Shown: positions 23,889 to 35,856, counted from the stretch's first letter. The stretch: 64,000 nucleotides of DNA from Gonapodya prolifera JEL478 (GCA_001574975.1 KQ965751.1:302466-366465), one strand, 5' to 3'. A program made the numbers and translations. The notes: a model not told the origin generated them from the sequence alone.

Positions 23889-26371
23889 ATGGCATCAGAA
23901 GACGAGATTCGGCTGGCCAAGATGGGCTACAAGCAGTACGTTAAGCCATCTCCCGAAGGAATCCTTTGCGGATCGGCCCTTTCTGACTCTGTTCGGCCAT
24001 ACTAATCCAGGGAGTTCAATCGAGGCTTCAAGTTCATTCATGTGAGCCACTTCTTCTGTCTCTCGCCCTTTCCATCCTTGACGGTAACACCCCCCTTCTC
24101 GGAAAAAAAAACGAACAGAACTTTGGTGTTTCATTCTCCATCATTTCCGTGATCGTCGGTGTCAACACATTGCTGTCCTACGCTCTGGTTGCCGGAGGAA
24201 GTGCTGGAGCTGTTATTGGGTGGATTGTCGTTTCCGCTTTGACGCTATGCGTCGGTTACTCGTGAGTATTCCTCTTCGCTCTGCCATTCGGGTTCAGAAT
24301 TAAAAGTTATCGGACTTCGAACAACCGCACGACCAGCCTTACGGAAATTTGTTCGGCCATGCCAACGTCCGGCGGTCTTTACTACTGGGCGGCAAAGCTC
24401 GGAGGAGAAAGCTGGGGACCGTTCTTCGCCTGGTACACGGCTTGGCTCAACATCATTGGTGAGCGATCTGTCGTTTTTTTTTGGCGTGCGAACTTGTCTT
24501 TCAACCGTATTGCCTGTTCCAGGTGGTCTCTGCGGCTTTGTCTCCGTCTCTTACTCCATCTCGCAATTCGTATGGAGTCTGGTCATGAGTGAGTTGCTCT
24601 CTCACGCCCAACAGCTTGCTCTTGCTCAGTCCCTCAATGTTGCCCATCACGCAACAGTTTGGAACCCCGACGTCGAAATCACCCTCACAAAGATCGCACT
24701 CGTCGCCGAGGCGGCGCTCGTCCTCGCCGGTGTCCTCAACTCCATCCACGACGAGGTCCTGGCAAAAGTCATGGAATTGTCTGTGTGGACCCACTTATTT
24801 GGAACGGTGAGCTTCAATGCTTCTGTCGCGGTTCCGAAGAACAGTCAACTGAGGACCGCCCGACCTCCAAAGGTTTTCATCGGCATCACCGTCCTTACAC
24901 GAGCACCTACACGGCAATCAGCTTCGTTCGTATTCCAATCCTTTGAGAACTTGACGGGTCAAGACAGCCAAGGATTTGCCGTTCTTCTTGGATTGCTGTT
25001 CCCTGCATGGACGTTCCTCGGCTTTGACGCCTGCGCTCACATTGCAGAAGAGTGCGTTGAATTTTCTTCGATTCTTCCCCTTTCGAAAACCATGCATTGA
25101 ACGTCACTTCTGATATAGAACAATTGACTCACACATCAACGCCGCCCGCGGGATCTACATGTCCGTCACCATCGCCGTGAGTTCTGCCTTGCACCGGCCC
25201 TTCCCCTTGCCGCCTCCCCGACCCTCATCTCACGTACCACCGTGCTCAGGTCTTCGCCGGCTTCTTCCTCATGATGGCGGCCCTGTTCTCCATCCAAGAC
25301 GTCAATGCGATCCTCGGCTCCCCGTTCCCTCAATCCATGACCCAGCTCTACTTGGACGCTTGCGGGCCCGTGTACACGACCATTATCATGGTTATCACAC
25401 TTATCTGCTCCCTTGCCAACATTATCGGCTCGATGATGGCGAATAGTCGTGTTGTGTACTGTGAGTTATACTCTTGGGCCTGCTGGCTAACCATTACTTG
25501 ACCACTCACACATCGCAACTTTAAAAGCGTGGTCCCGCGACGGCGGATACGGAAAGGCCATCTCCAGGTTCCTCTACTACGCGCACCCAACGAGCAAGCT
25601 CCCACTCCGCGGTGTGTGGCTCACTTGCATTCGTAAGTTGTTCGCCCGTAACGTGACGGTGACGTCGACATCAATAACCAAACGTTCCTCCGCACTCCGC
25701 CGTACAGTTGGAATGCTCCTCGCCCTCATCGGCTTCGGAAGTACCGTCGCTCTTTCCGCTTTCTCCTCTGTCGCCACCAGTGAGTTCAGGATTCGATTAC
25801 TTTGGACAAAACCGTTTTTTCTTACACGATCTGTTCAGTCGGCCTGTTTGTCTCCTATATGGTCCCCATCCTGTCCAAGGCGACTGTCGCCAGGAACACC
25901 TTCAAGCCTGGACGTGAGTGCATCCCGTGTGAGATTTTCCGAAATTCGCTTTGACGCAAAGGGCAATTGTACAGCCATAAACCTCGGGAAACTCTCACCC
26001 ATCGTGAACTGGATCTCCATTATCTGGATCGTGTGTCTCTCCGTGCTGTTCTGTCTGCCCTCGTCGTACCCTGTCACTGGAGCCAACCTGAACTGTGAGT
26101 GCGATGCGACGTCGGCAAAAGACGCTCACACAATTCAATGTCCCACTCCGTTCAGACGCTCCTATTCTCATCGTTTTCTGGACCGGTGTCATCTCGCTCG
26201 GATGGCTTGTGGTACGTTGATGTCTGCAGAGTTCGCGTTTGCCATATTTACCGAGATCAACGCATTTTCCAGTCCGCGCGCCACTGGTTCAAAGGGCCCG
26301 TCATGCACGTATCCGAGGAGGATATTGCAGTTCTCGAAGGAAGTTCTAAGGTCAAAGAAGATTCGGCGTGA
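23889..26371 (+). CDS. APC-superfamily amino-acid/GABA permease
   Basis: Fourteen exons (23889..23935, 24011..24041, 24119..24261, 24337..24458, 24523..24806, 24873..25051, 25119..25176, 25250..25460, 25528..25632, 25708..25779, 25839..25913, 25975..26094, 26156..26211, 26273..26371) sum to 1602 nt and encode 533 residues, the usual size for fungal amino-acid/GABA permeases. The N-terminus (RLAKMGYKQEFNRGFKFI, then NFGVSFSIISV) and PTSGGLYYWAAKLGG, APTRQSASFVF, GFDACAHIAEE and ARHWFKGPV near the C-terminus match the family. Twelve membrane helices are expected at the plasma membrane. The substrate (GABA, choline or another amine) cannot be told from sequence. Exon 5 keeps an unusual insertion near VWSLVM that could hide a short intron. 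Confidence 0.92.
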
Positions 26372-27049
26372 AAAGTTGGTCCGTAGTACACTGTTTTAAT
26401 TTGTAATTGTATGTTGTGTTGACAATTTAGCACCTTTATCAACTGCCGACCCACGATCTACTTCTTCGGACCGTAGCTAGCAGCAATACTGTACAGAGCT
26501 GGCGTTCGCACAGGTCGGACAAAGATGAAGGAAGTTGATGCCGTTGAAGTCTTCCGCCTTAGACAAGATCGAAATGGTTAGCCTCGCACATTCAACGTGC
26601 TTTAATTCGCCAGGCCCCACAGCCTTTGGTCCGGGAGCACCTGAGGCGGGACCTGAGTGGCGGGGTTTGGCTAGAAACTAAGTTTCCTGTGAGGGCAACA
26701 TGTTCGGGTACCGCGGCGACATCGGAGCAAAGGCTAAACCGACCCTGATTCATCACATTACGCACCGAAAGAGCAATGCCTCTCGGCAGGTTTTCTTCGG
26801 CGACTAAAAGTCCCATCTGCTGTTCTCTCGTCTTCGGATCGACCACAAGAACACTCGCGGGAACAACCACCTCGATCGATGTGTGCGAATTGAACGGCAC
26901 GACCGTGTTTCAGATAATCGCCATTTACCCATCTGGAGCTCAGCTAGATTCATCCCTTCGAGTCTCCGTCACACCTCGACGGAACGTAAATCAATCGACT
27001 TACTTCCACTACGATAACACCGTTCTATCGACTCTCAGCGTCAAGTCTA
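26372..27049. other. Intergenic region or lost 5' part of the GH43 gene
   Basis: The permease 3' end and then open stretches on both strands (26776..27213 plus, 26592..26900 minus) without recognisable domains. The missing N-terminal blades of the GH43 gene would be expected here but were not found. Confidence 0.4.
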
Positions 27050-28434
27050 GTCTCGTGGACGCAAAAGGCGTTTTCACCGATACAACTATGTCTCTGATGG
27101 GAACGGATTCAATCGCATCAGCGTGCAGGCGGCGCCGGACGGTTTCGTTTTCACTGGCGACACAACTGTTCGCACTCGAGATGTCGTTCGTGCCTCCACG
27201 GCGGACCAACTAGCATATGTTCCTCTGTTTTGTTGGTGGTTTGTCAGACGATCTGACTGATGTCATCGCAGCTCGAGTCCATAAAGTTTGTTCAACATCA
27301 AACAACAAAAGAAGTGGTGACGTGGGCACATTTTGAGAAGAGACAGGATTACGCTTTGGGTCAAGTTACCGTCGCACACGGAGCACCGGGCGGCCCAATG
27401 ACCTTCGTGGGCACGTTCAGGCCAGCTGGCGATGCCAGCAGAGACATGACGTTTTTTGACGGCAGTGGATACACTATCAGTGCCATGCACACGTAAGCTT
27501 TCCAAATAACAAATTTACACGTCATCATTTTCTCTCATGTGACTCGAATGACCAAATCCCTGCAGTAACACCGATCTCGGGCTCTACAGCCTCGACGCGA
27601 CCTGGACCAACGTCACTGCCAAAGTTGCCTCTCTTATGGCCGGCCAGCGACACGAAGCACCAGCCATGGCTGTGCGGGAGGGCACCTGCTACCTGCTCAC
27701 CAGCGCAGCCCCTGGTTGGCTTCCGCGCTCTGGCAATGTCATCAGCAGCACATCTGTCTCCGGTCCATGGGCTCAGCCACAGTTTCGGGAAGCGTGGACA
27801 CATTTGGAGCACAATCAGGGGTCACAGTAAACATCGGAGCGACGCAGCTGCTGGCGGCAAATCGCTGGGCTGCCCAATGGAGCCCCGCTCAAGCTGGAGA
27901 AACAGACAGATTGTAATGCCGATCGCATTTTCTGGAGGTTTCGCGAGCTATAATTTCTTTGAGCGTCTTTTGTACTCTACATTCGACGTCATTCCCATAC
28001 AATCCGGTCGGATTCTTAGTGTGCGAAAGCCGTGCTCGTCCAACGTGGCGACCTCGACCCGAACGCCTGCACTTGCTGCAGACGGGACTCAAAATGACCC
28101 TGCAAACGTCTGGATCCCCGCGTCGGTGCCGTTCTGGTGGGAAGTGGATCTCGGCTCGGTGTTCACCATAAAGCGCGTCGATGTGAGAAGCAAGTCAGGG
28201 GGAGTGAAGTGTTCCTCAAGTACACCGTTGGGGTTCGTAGGACACTGTCACGTTCACCACGCTCATTGTCCGGTCGGGGAATACTGAGGACGTGGGGTTC
28301 ACGACCGATAGAGTGAACACAACAGGATTGTACAGGTACATTAGACTCACAGTGAGCAGAATGATCAACGTATACAATGGGAACGAGGCTGACTGGAGCG
28401 CTGGACTGCATGAAGTCACAGTGTATGGCTTTTA
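27050..28434 (+). pseudogene. GH43-type glycosidase with F5/8 type C domain, frameshifted
   Basis: Pieces of a five-bladed GH43 propeller appear in order: SDGNGFNRISVQAAPDG near 27100, LESIKFVQHQTTKEVVTWAH from about 27273, GTFRPAGDASRDMTFF, then (after a normal intron at 27493) NTDLGLYSLDATWTNVT, RHEAPAMAVREGTCYLLTS and SGNVISSTSVSGPW. A discoidin/F5/8C carbohydrate-binding domain follows (VWIPASVPFWWEVDLG, TIKRVDV) and ends with RYIRLTVS and LHEVTVYGF. Joining them needs frame changes near 27770, 27905, 28205 and 28240, and no N-terminus or signal peptide is visible. The family includes exo-beta-1,3-galactanases. Best read as a pseudogene, unless several small introns were missed. Confidence 0.6.
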
Positions 28435-28821
28435 GTAGCTACCGCTAGATAATGTTTATATGTGCATTCAGAAAAAGAAAAAACCCTTAGCCTGGAATTA
28501 TGCCATCCTTCTACGTTGGTCTCTCAACATTCTCCGAGACGCAAATGAAGGTCGTGCTGTGTCATTGAAGTCCTTCCTCCTTTTATCTTTCAAGCCAAAA
28601 AACCCAGTGTATTCCACGAAGCCGAGATCCAACATACAGCGTAATAGAACGACATGAACAACCAGTACAAGGTGCCAAATATTACTCCAACAATCCTACC
28701 ATATCTCTAATCGTCCAACCCAGTATGCACCCAACATCGTTTCTAGATCGAACGTGATGCTCTTTTCGCGACGCGAACCAAAATCCCATGTACTTCCAGG
28801 CAACCTCAGTTATCTCAGTTA
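28435..28821. other. Convergent 3' intergenic region
   Basis: Lies between the 3' ends of the GH43 pseudogene and GH18-like gene A. No ORF of interest. Nothing else seen. Confidence 0.6.
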
Positions 28822-31800
28822 TCATCTCCAGCTGCCCTTACCCATCCCGGCCGCACTTCCTGTACTCCCTCCCCTCGCATGACCCGCTACTTTATTCCGC
28901 TCCTCCATCGCTCGCGCAAGCTGCGCCTGTATACCGCCACCGGCCGCATTCGAAGCCGTTGAGCGCGTCGACGCACTGTCCCCAGTCGCACTCCTACCAG
29001 GCGTCAGAACGCCACCAGGATACGCCTGATACACTGGCTCCGCAACTGGCACCCCCTGGTTGTAATAGGCGTACCCGGCGTCGACTCCTGTCGTCGTGGA
29101 CACCATTCCCAACGACCGTCCAGACTTCCCAGACCGCGCGCTGGACCTCGGCGGGTCGGCCCTCGCAGCTGCGGCGGCCGCTTGCTGTTGTTGTACGAGG
29201 TACGCCGCGCCGGGGTTCATCGGTTGCACGTACGGCTGGTACCCGGGCACAGTCGCAACAACGGCGGGTGCCGCACCGTACAAGTGTGCCAGAGCAGGGT
29301 GGGCGTTCATAGCGGCCGCCTGGGGATACACCATATGCGCTGGCACGACAGGAGTCCCACCGCCGCTTCCTTCAATTTCCGAGCCGGCCAGCGAGCCTCG
29401 CGAGCGATGCGATGGGGTCTTTCCGGCGCCCATCTGGACAAGCGGCACGCCACTGGGGCTGTACACAAGCGACGCGGTAGAGGTGTCGTCTTCGGACATT
29501 CCGCCCCGCATCGGCGTCGCGTGGGGCGAGCCGTCCCGTCCCGGACTTGTTGGTGCAGCGCCGTACCCGCCAGGCCCGCGCGGCGGCGATCCGGGAATGG
29601 GCGCCGGGGCGTAGTAGTCATACAGGGCAGGGTCGGGCTTTGTGATTGTTGGGGAGGGAAGTTTGGCCATCTCAGGAGGGAATTTAGCACCGGGTGAAGG
29701 GACGGTTTTGCTCGCGGTGGAGCGCGGCGAGCGAGGGTTGTTGTTGTCTTCGTCGTCTGAGTCGTCGTCGTTGTCTTCTGACTTGCGCTGTGGGAGAACA
29801 GGCGGTGCGGGGGAAGGGGGAAAGTTTGGGTCAGAAGACGAGAGTAGCGCAGTGGCGGCGCACATACCTTGCGCGCCCGCACAAACACCACGGCCGCTGC
29901 GACAATCCCCACCGCCACACCCACACCAACCGCAATCCCGACCACCGCCGGAATCGAAACACCCTGGTATACCCACCAACTACGTTAGTACCCTCTTCAC
30001 AGACACCCCACACCTCACCCGTCAACTCACCCCACCACCACCCCCAACATTCGTCTGGGCCACCGCCGTAGCCGTCGGCTTCCCCGCTGTCTTTCCACCG
30101 CCGTTTCCTAGGATGACATCGACCTTCTCGACGCACCGACTCCCCGCGGGCGTGTTCTTCCCCGACACGGACGTGTTGACGGCCTGCAGTTCCTTGAAGA
30201 TGAGGTCGGCGTACGAGGATGTGGGCAAGTTGGAGCAGGGGATGTTGAGTTTGTCCAGGGAGACGTCGCGCAGGAAGATGGCGCCGAAGGTTGGGGTGGT
30301 GCGGACTGCGGGGGGAGGAACGGTGTGAGTGTGTGGAGGGGGAGGATGTTGTGAAGGGTTTGAGAAGATGGTACTTACGTGCTTGAATGAAGTTGTTGGT
30401 GTAGAAAGCCGTCACGTTCACGAAATCGCCTGCCTACACACAGAACCATCTTCGCGTCAGTCCCATCCCACCCTTCCCCGGCCCCGCCCCCCACCAAACC
30501 CACATTCCCCCCCACGACCCCTTCATACCCCCACCCCACATTGGGCAACTCCACTCCAAATTGCATCTTGTCCACCCCGCCAGCCCAATTACTCCACGCG
30601 TTCACGGCCGCGAAAAATGCGTCCGAGCCACCGGCCCAGGAACATGTGGTGTTGATGAAGGAGAGGACCATGTAGTCGATGAGGGTTGCGTTGGTGCCGA
30701 GCAGGGTCGAGCTGGAGGGGCCGAAGAAGGGCGAGGGGAAGGTGCAGCTGACGGTTGCTGGTGTGGGGTGTGCGTGAAGGGTGGTGGTGGTGAGGTAGGA
30801 AAGGAGGGCAACGGGCGCAGAAAACGCGGGGACCAAGAACGGAACTCACCCGAAATAGACATATAGGTCGGCAACCCATAATAATCCGCCGGGCTGCTCA
30901 CATTCCTCCAGGGGCTCGTATAATTCGCCAGGCCCGTCCCCGCGGGCACGTCCGCAACAACCTCGCCCGTCCCGTTCGCGGTCCACACTGTCCCGTTGTA
31001 CACGATGGCGGTTCCGTTGAGCACGGCCGTGGCGTTTACAGATGGTGTGGTGGGCGCGAGGGGGTCAATACCGTTCATGAGCGTGCGGAGGGTGGATACA
31101 AAGTTCGTATAGGCCGGGGCGGATTCGGTGGGGCTGCGATTTGGTGTGATAGTAAGCGTCGTACTCACAATGGAACACCTTGACTTGACTCCTTCCCCCC
31201 CGCCCACCACTCACTTAACAACCTGCACATCCAACCCATTCAACACCGCATCGTCGAACGGCCGCGGCGCGCCCTGGATCGTCCGGTCAAAGAACATGGA
31301 GTAGATCTGGTACGCAGACCGGTTGCCGTCGCTTGGTGTGAGCAGGTCCGCGGGTTTGGAGGCTGTGGTGGGTGGTGTGTGAGTTTGGTATTCCGCTCCA
31401 AGTGGATCGTTCGCCTCCGGCGGAATCCTCGGTCGGCGCTATCGCGCCTAGGCCTCGATGAGGGCCTCGGTCGGCGCTTATCGGCGCTTAGGCCTCGAAG
31501 TCCTCGATGCGCTCGCGGGTCAACTCACCCAACTGCAACACCACTCTGACCCCAACCCTCTGACACGCCTTAATATCCTTGCCAATCTGCGGACAATACA
31601 ACAGCGTATACCCATTCGTCTTGCTCTCGTAACCCGTATACGCCTGGGCGCCCGAGAACGAGCAGTGGTTCGAAAAGTCGATTCCGGGCGCGTTCTTTGT
31701 GGAGAAGTGGGAAAAGATGCCCTGGATGTAGATTGTGGAGTATTTTTGGAGTTGGCAGACGGCGGCCAGTGTCGCTTCGGATTGGGCCGTGTCGAGTTGG

Positions 31801-32050
31801 GCGATGGTGTTTTGGCCCCAGTAGCCGACCATCTGCGTGGCGGTGAGGGTTGGGGTAACGTGGAGAGTGGGGCAGGAAGGTGAGGTGGGTGTGGATGGAG
31901 AGGCTGGGAGAAGCGAGTGCTCACTTGGAAAGGAGTTCCCTTATTGATGGTGTCTGGCGGTATTCGCGCATGGACGGGGGCAGCGACGAAAAGGAGTGCC
32001 ATGAGGGAGAGCACAAGAAGCGAGAGAGTGTTTTTCTGCGTTGTTGGCAT
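28822..32050 (-). CDS. Membrane-anchored GH18 chitinase-like protein A, catalytic Glu absent
   Basis: Nine exons (31925..32050, 31529..31832, 31215..31362, 30850..31133, 30504..30757, 30379..30433, 30031..30305, 29868..29963, 28822..29787) give 835 residues with all phases matching. Order: signal peptide (LLVLSLMALLFVAAPVHA), class III chitinase-like GH18 domain about 43-450 (VGYWGQN, FSNHCSF, CPQIGKDIKACQ, RPFDDAVLNGLDVQVV, SWAGG...WSNWAGGVDK), a Cys/Gly stalk, one membrane helix about 486-509 (VVGIAVGVGVAVGIVAAAVV), and a 321-residue tail that is acidic, then Pro/Ser/Ala-rich with QQQQ, ending IQAQLARAMEERNKVAG. Active GH18 enzymes have DGxDxDxE; here it reads NGLDVQVV, so the acid Glu is absent. 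Inference: a chitin-binding surface receptor, not an enzyme. Paralogue of the next gene upstream. Confidence 0.87.
31400..31510. repeat. GC-rich tandem/inverted repeat inside an intron
   Basis: Two imperfect ~38-bp units (cctcggtcggcgct, then taggcctcga) lie in the intron between exons 2 and 3 of GH18-like gene A. Internal palindromes (cggcgc with gcgcc) could fold. The same intron in the paralogue is 60 nt against 166 nt here, so this looks like an insertion. Confidence 0.7.
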
Positions 32051-32757
32051 CGTGATGGGACGGGCGAAAGGGGAGACGCAAAGAAACCCAACCCGCGGGA
32101 AGGGACGGGAATGGAGCAATAACAGGCACCCATCGGCGCCATTCGAGTATTGAAGTAACAACACAAAGATTAAGCACAAATAGAAATGGGTCAGTCTCTT
32201 TGGCGTGCCCGATATGGAACCAAAAACGCACCGAGTCACTCCCCCGTCGGCTTGCACATCCCATCGCCACCGCCACTCCGCCCATCGCTGCTGCCCCGCG
32301 TCTTCCCATCACTGTCTCCCGCGTGTGGCGCACTCTCCGCTGACTCTCCATGCGTGCGCCCGCTTTTTGGTTTGCAAGGGAAAGGGTGAGGACTGGCGTG
32401 GCGCATCGTCGGGTAAACCTCTGGCAAACTTGCACCCTCACGCAGGTGGCGAAGACAATAATTTCAATTCTTTTGTACTCTACAAAATCTTTGTATTTAC
32501 TGCACATACTCTCTGCGACCGAGAAATCAGACCAAGCAGACCGCTTCCCGGGCTCACACATTCGCCATTGCGAATACATACGCAGCATCGTTGCAAATCT
32601 TCGAATTCAAAACGCTCTCTCTCAATGTGCCCTTTTCCCAAATGTTCGCAAACTATGCTGCATGGTGTGCAAATCTAACCTCGCTATTTTCATTAAAATC
32701 CAAGTACCTCCCACCTTGCCCAACCACCAACCACCAACCACAACGCCGAACCCATCA
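32051..32757. other. Intergenic region between the GH18-like paralogues
   Basis: Holds the promoter of gene A and the 3' end of gene B. The 32190..32450 part is C-rich and the 32440..32720 part AT-rich. No gene recognised. Confidence 0.6.
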
Positions 32758-35700
32758 TCACCTCCCCCCCTGCGCAGCCCTCCTCCGCTCCTCCATCGCC
32801 TTCATCAACGCCGCCTGAACTCCCCCTCCCCCACCTCCTCCAGCACCCGCACCGGGACTCGCTGGTGCTCCTGCACCTCCCACCATTGCGGCAGCACTCC
32901 CCTGTGTATTTGTCGACGCAAGCGACGCTAACGTCGTCTGACTACCCGACACAGGCACTGCTCCTGTTCCTGAGACTCGGACGGGCGACGGCGGTGCAAC
33001 TGAAGAAAGGTTACCCGCCGCCACACCGGTACCGACTTTCTGATACACGTATCCCCTGGTCGTTTTCCGGCCCCTGTCCTCATCCTGTCCCATTGCTTGC
33101 GCTTGCGCCTGTGCCTTCCTCTGCACTTTCGCAACACCAACACTCCCCCGTCCCACCAACGGCGCATCCTCCCCACTCCCGCCACTCGCCGCACTCGACG
33201 GCGGCCTCACTGTGGCCGCGAACCCCAAATCCGCCACCACGACCGGAACAGGCATCGCCAGCACAGGCGGCTCGGCCATACGCGTCGTCGAGACCATCCC
33301 CACAGGGCCGCCCGCGTCACTCGTCAACGGTATCGAGGGCGACCGCGCAATCGCACCCCCAAGCACGGGGGAGGACGTCGACGTGCGTCCCAACGAAGGC
33401 GCCCCCGGGGACCCGACGCGGGCCGGGGGTGTGGCCGCGAGCGGGTACGGCGATTGCCGAGTCAGCGTGGACGTGGACGCGGACGCGGCGCCGGCTGTGG
33501 GTGTTTTTTTGAGTGGGAATGTGGGTGTTCCCGCGGGGGAGGGCGGGTTGGTGGAGGGAAGCGATGAGGGGTCTACGAGGGCGCGCATCTCGGTCATGCT
33601 GCCCAGGGATCCGGACGGGTCGGGGCCGCGGTCGCGTTTGGATCGCTTCTTGGACGGTTTTGAAGGTGCGGGGGCCGGTTTCGCGTCGCCGTTGGTGGAC
33701 CCTGCGTCGGAGTCGTCGTCTTTTGTGCGGGCCTGGTGGGTTGGTCGGCGCGGCGCGTCAGCAACGATGTTGCCAAGCCGGTGGAAGAGAGAAAGCAAGG
33801 GCACTCACATAAACGGACCGGTAGGTCACGAACGCCGCCCCCCCAATCACCGCCACACCCGCAAGTCCTCCGACCGCAATCCCCGCAATAGCGCCCGTGG
33901 TCAACCCACCCCCCGACGTCGCAGCCGGTGTCGCAACGGGGCTCACAGGCCCCGCCGGCCGGCCCGTCCCGTTGCCCCTGCCCTGCACCACGATACTGTC
34001 CTTCCACACGCACTGCTTCCCCACGGGCGTGTTCGTCCCGTCGGCGGTCGTGTTGAAGGATGTGAGGTCGGTGTAGAGGAGGTCGACGTACCGCGATGTG
34101 ACGAGGGTGGAAGGGGCGGTGCAGGGGAGGTTGAGTTGGTCGAAGGAGGAGTCGTATAGGGAGACGGCGGTGAATTTGGATACGGTGCGCAGGCGGGGGA
34201 TGAGGGAGGCGGAGTAGAAGAAGGTGGTGTTGATGAATGTGTTGGGCTGGGATGGTACGGTGGGAGGTGGAAGAGGCATTATCAACGGGCGTCCGGTGTG
34301 GCAATTGTGTAACTAAACGTATCAGCTCACATCCGACTCCGTAAACGCCTCATACCCCCAACCCATATTGGGCAACTGCGCCGCAAACTCCAACTTATCC
34401 ACGCCCGCAACCCAGTTGCTCCAACTCTGCAGGTTCGCCCAGAATCCGTCCTGGTTCGCCCACGTGCAGTTGGCGCCGTGGCGGTATGATACGAGCAGGT
34501 AGTCGAATTTTGTGGGGACCACGGAGAGGAGCGTATTGTTGGAGGGGCCCAGGATGGGGTCGGGGAGGTCGCACCCGGTGAGGGTTGCTTGGGGGGTCGG
34601 TGCGGTGGTGCGGTGAGCGTGCTACGACTGCGAGACTAGCGATGCGATATCGCAAACTCACCAGACAATGTAAACGTCGTCGGCAGCCTATAATAATCCA
34701 CCGGATTCGACACATTGGTCCACGGCGTGGTCTGCGGCGTCCAACCTGTGATGTTCCCCGTCACGACTTGCCCACCTCTTCCCACCGTCGCGTTTCCGGC
34801 AGCAGTGCCGTTGGTGCCGTTGGTGCCAGAGGGGGTGGCGATCCAGGCGGTTCCATTGAATACGGCGGGGATGCCTGTGTTTCATGGAGGCCGTGGTATG
34901 GTTGGTTCAAGTGGTGGGAAAAAAGGGTACAACGGACTAACCTGATACGTTCGCAGCGGTCCCAGACAAGGGAGGTGGGTCCTGTCGGTTGAACAGCGCT
35001 CGAAGCGTGTTCACAAATGCGCGGTATCCGTCCTGGGACTCAGTGATACTGATGGCCAACAACGACCATTGAAGCATTAGCATGTGCGGCTAATGGAATC
35101 ACTGGCCGATATAAACTCACTTGAGCTGCATGTCGAGCCCATCAAACACTGCATCGTCAAAGGGGCGCGGGTCTCCCGGAACGGTACGGTCGAAGAACAT
35201 GGAGTATATTTGGTACGCTGACCGGTTTCCGTCGGATTCCGAGAGCAGGGTGACCGTTTTCGGGGCTGGAAGGGTCCATTGCATCGGTGGCCCATTCACA
35301 AACAGGCATCACAAGCTCCACTCACAAAGCGTCAACACAACCCTCCTCCCGACTCTCTGGCACGCCTTGATATCCTTGGCGATATCGGAGCAATGCAAAA
35401 GAGTGTAACCGTTGGTCTTTGTCTCGTACCCGGGGTACGCGAACGCCCCGCCAAACGAGCAGTGGGAGCTGAAATCCATCGATGGCGCTCCCTTGGTCGC
35501 GAAGTGGTCCAGGAGGTACCCGACGTGGATGGTGGCATAGGGAGTCAGCTGGCATGTTGATGCGAGGGTGCCTTCCACTTTGGAAGTGTCGAGCGAGGCC
35601 ACGCGGTTCTGCCCCCAGAAGCCGATGAGCTGGGCGGGAGGGAAGGTACGATTGCGGGAGGGGAGAAGAAGGGGAAGCGTGATGAGATGGGGCCTGATGG

Positions 35701-35856
35701 GCCTTGGAAGACAAGGGGGTTTCCACCAACCTGGTACGGTGACCGGGGGTTTGTGATGTCCGTTGGCAGAAGACCCAGCGAGAGCTCTGCCAGGAGAGCT
35801 ACGCAGAGGACGTGGACTGTCCAGGTGCGAAACGGGGGCGAACTGTTTCTGGCCAT
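32758..35856 (-). CDS. Membrane-anchored GH18 chitinase-like protein B, catalytic Glu absent
   Basis: Eight exons (35731..35856, 35326..35629, 35121..35265, 34942..35048, 34662..34874, 34331..34587, 33809..34246, 32758..33732) give 854 residues. Same plan as gene A: signal peptide (VHVLCVALLAELSLGLLPTD), GH18-like ectodomain (IGFWGQN, SSHCSFGG, CSDIAKDIKACQ, RPFDDAVFDGLDMQLN), membrane helix near 500-525 (GAIAGIAVGGLAGVAVIGGA) and a 325-residue Ser/Pro/Thr tail that begins basic (KKRSKRDRG) and ends VQAALMKAMEERRRAAQ. The catalytic motif reads DGLDMQLN instead of DGxDxDxE. Exons 1 and 2 have exactly the same lengths as in gene A (126 and 304 nt); B lacks two introns near the membrane region and has one extra in the ectodomain. 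Likely chitin or oligosaccharide binding at the surface, by family and inference. Confidence 0.87.

Noticed and set aside
23302-24045. 247-residue plus frame upstream of the permease as a separate protein
   Set aside because: No domain or signal; it runs through the permease start and first introns.
24589-24629. GTGAGT after VWSLVM as an intron in the permease
   Set aside because: The only nearby acceptors give 25- or 41-nt introns that break the frame, whereas reading through keeps it.
28822-29979. Long uninterrupted minus frame as a single-exon gene for GH18-like protein A
   Set aside because: Its first part is intron and out-of-frame sequence; the splice chain through the membrane exon at 29868..29963 fits the paralogue.
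33212-34159. Plus-strand 315-residue open frame opposite GH18-like gene B
   Set aside because: A GC-rich shadow of the coding strand without motifs.
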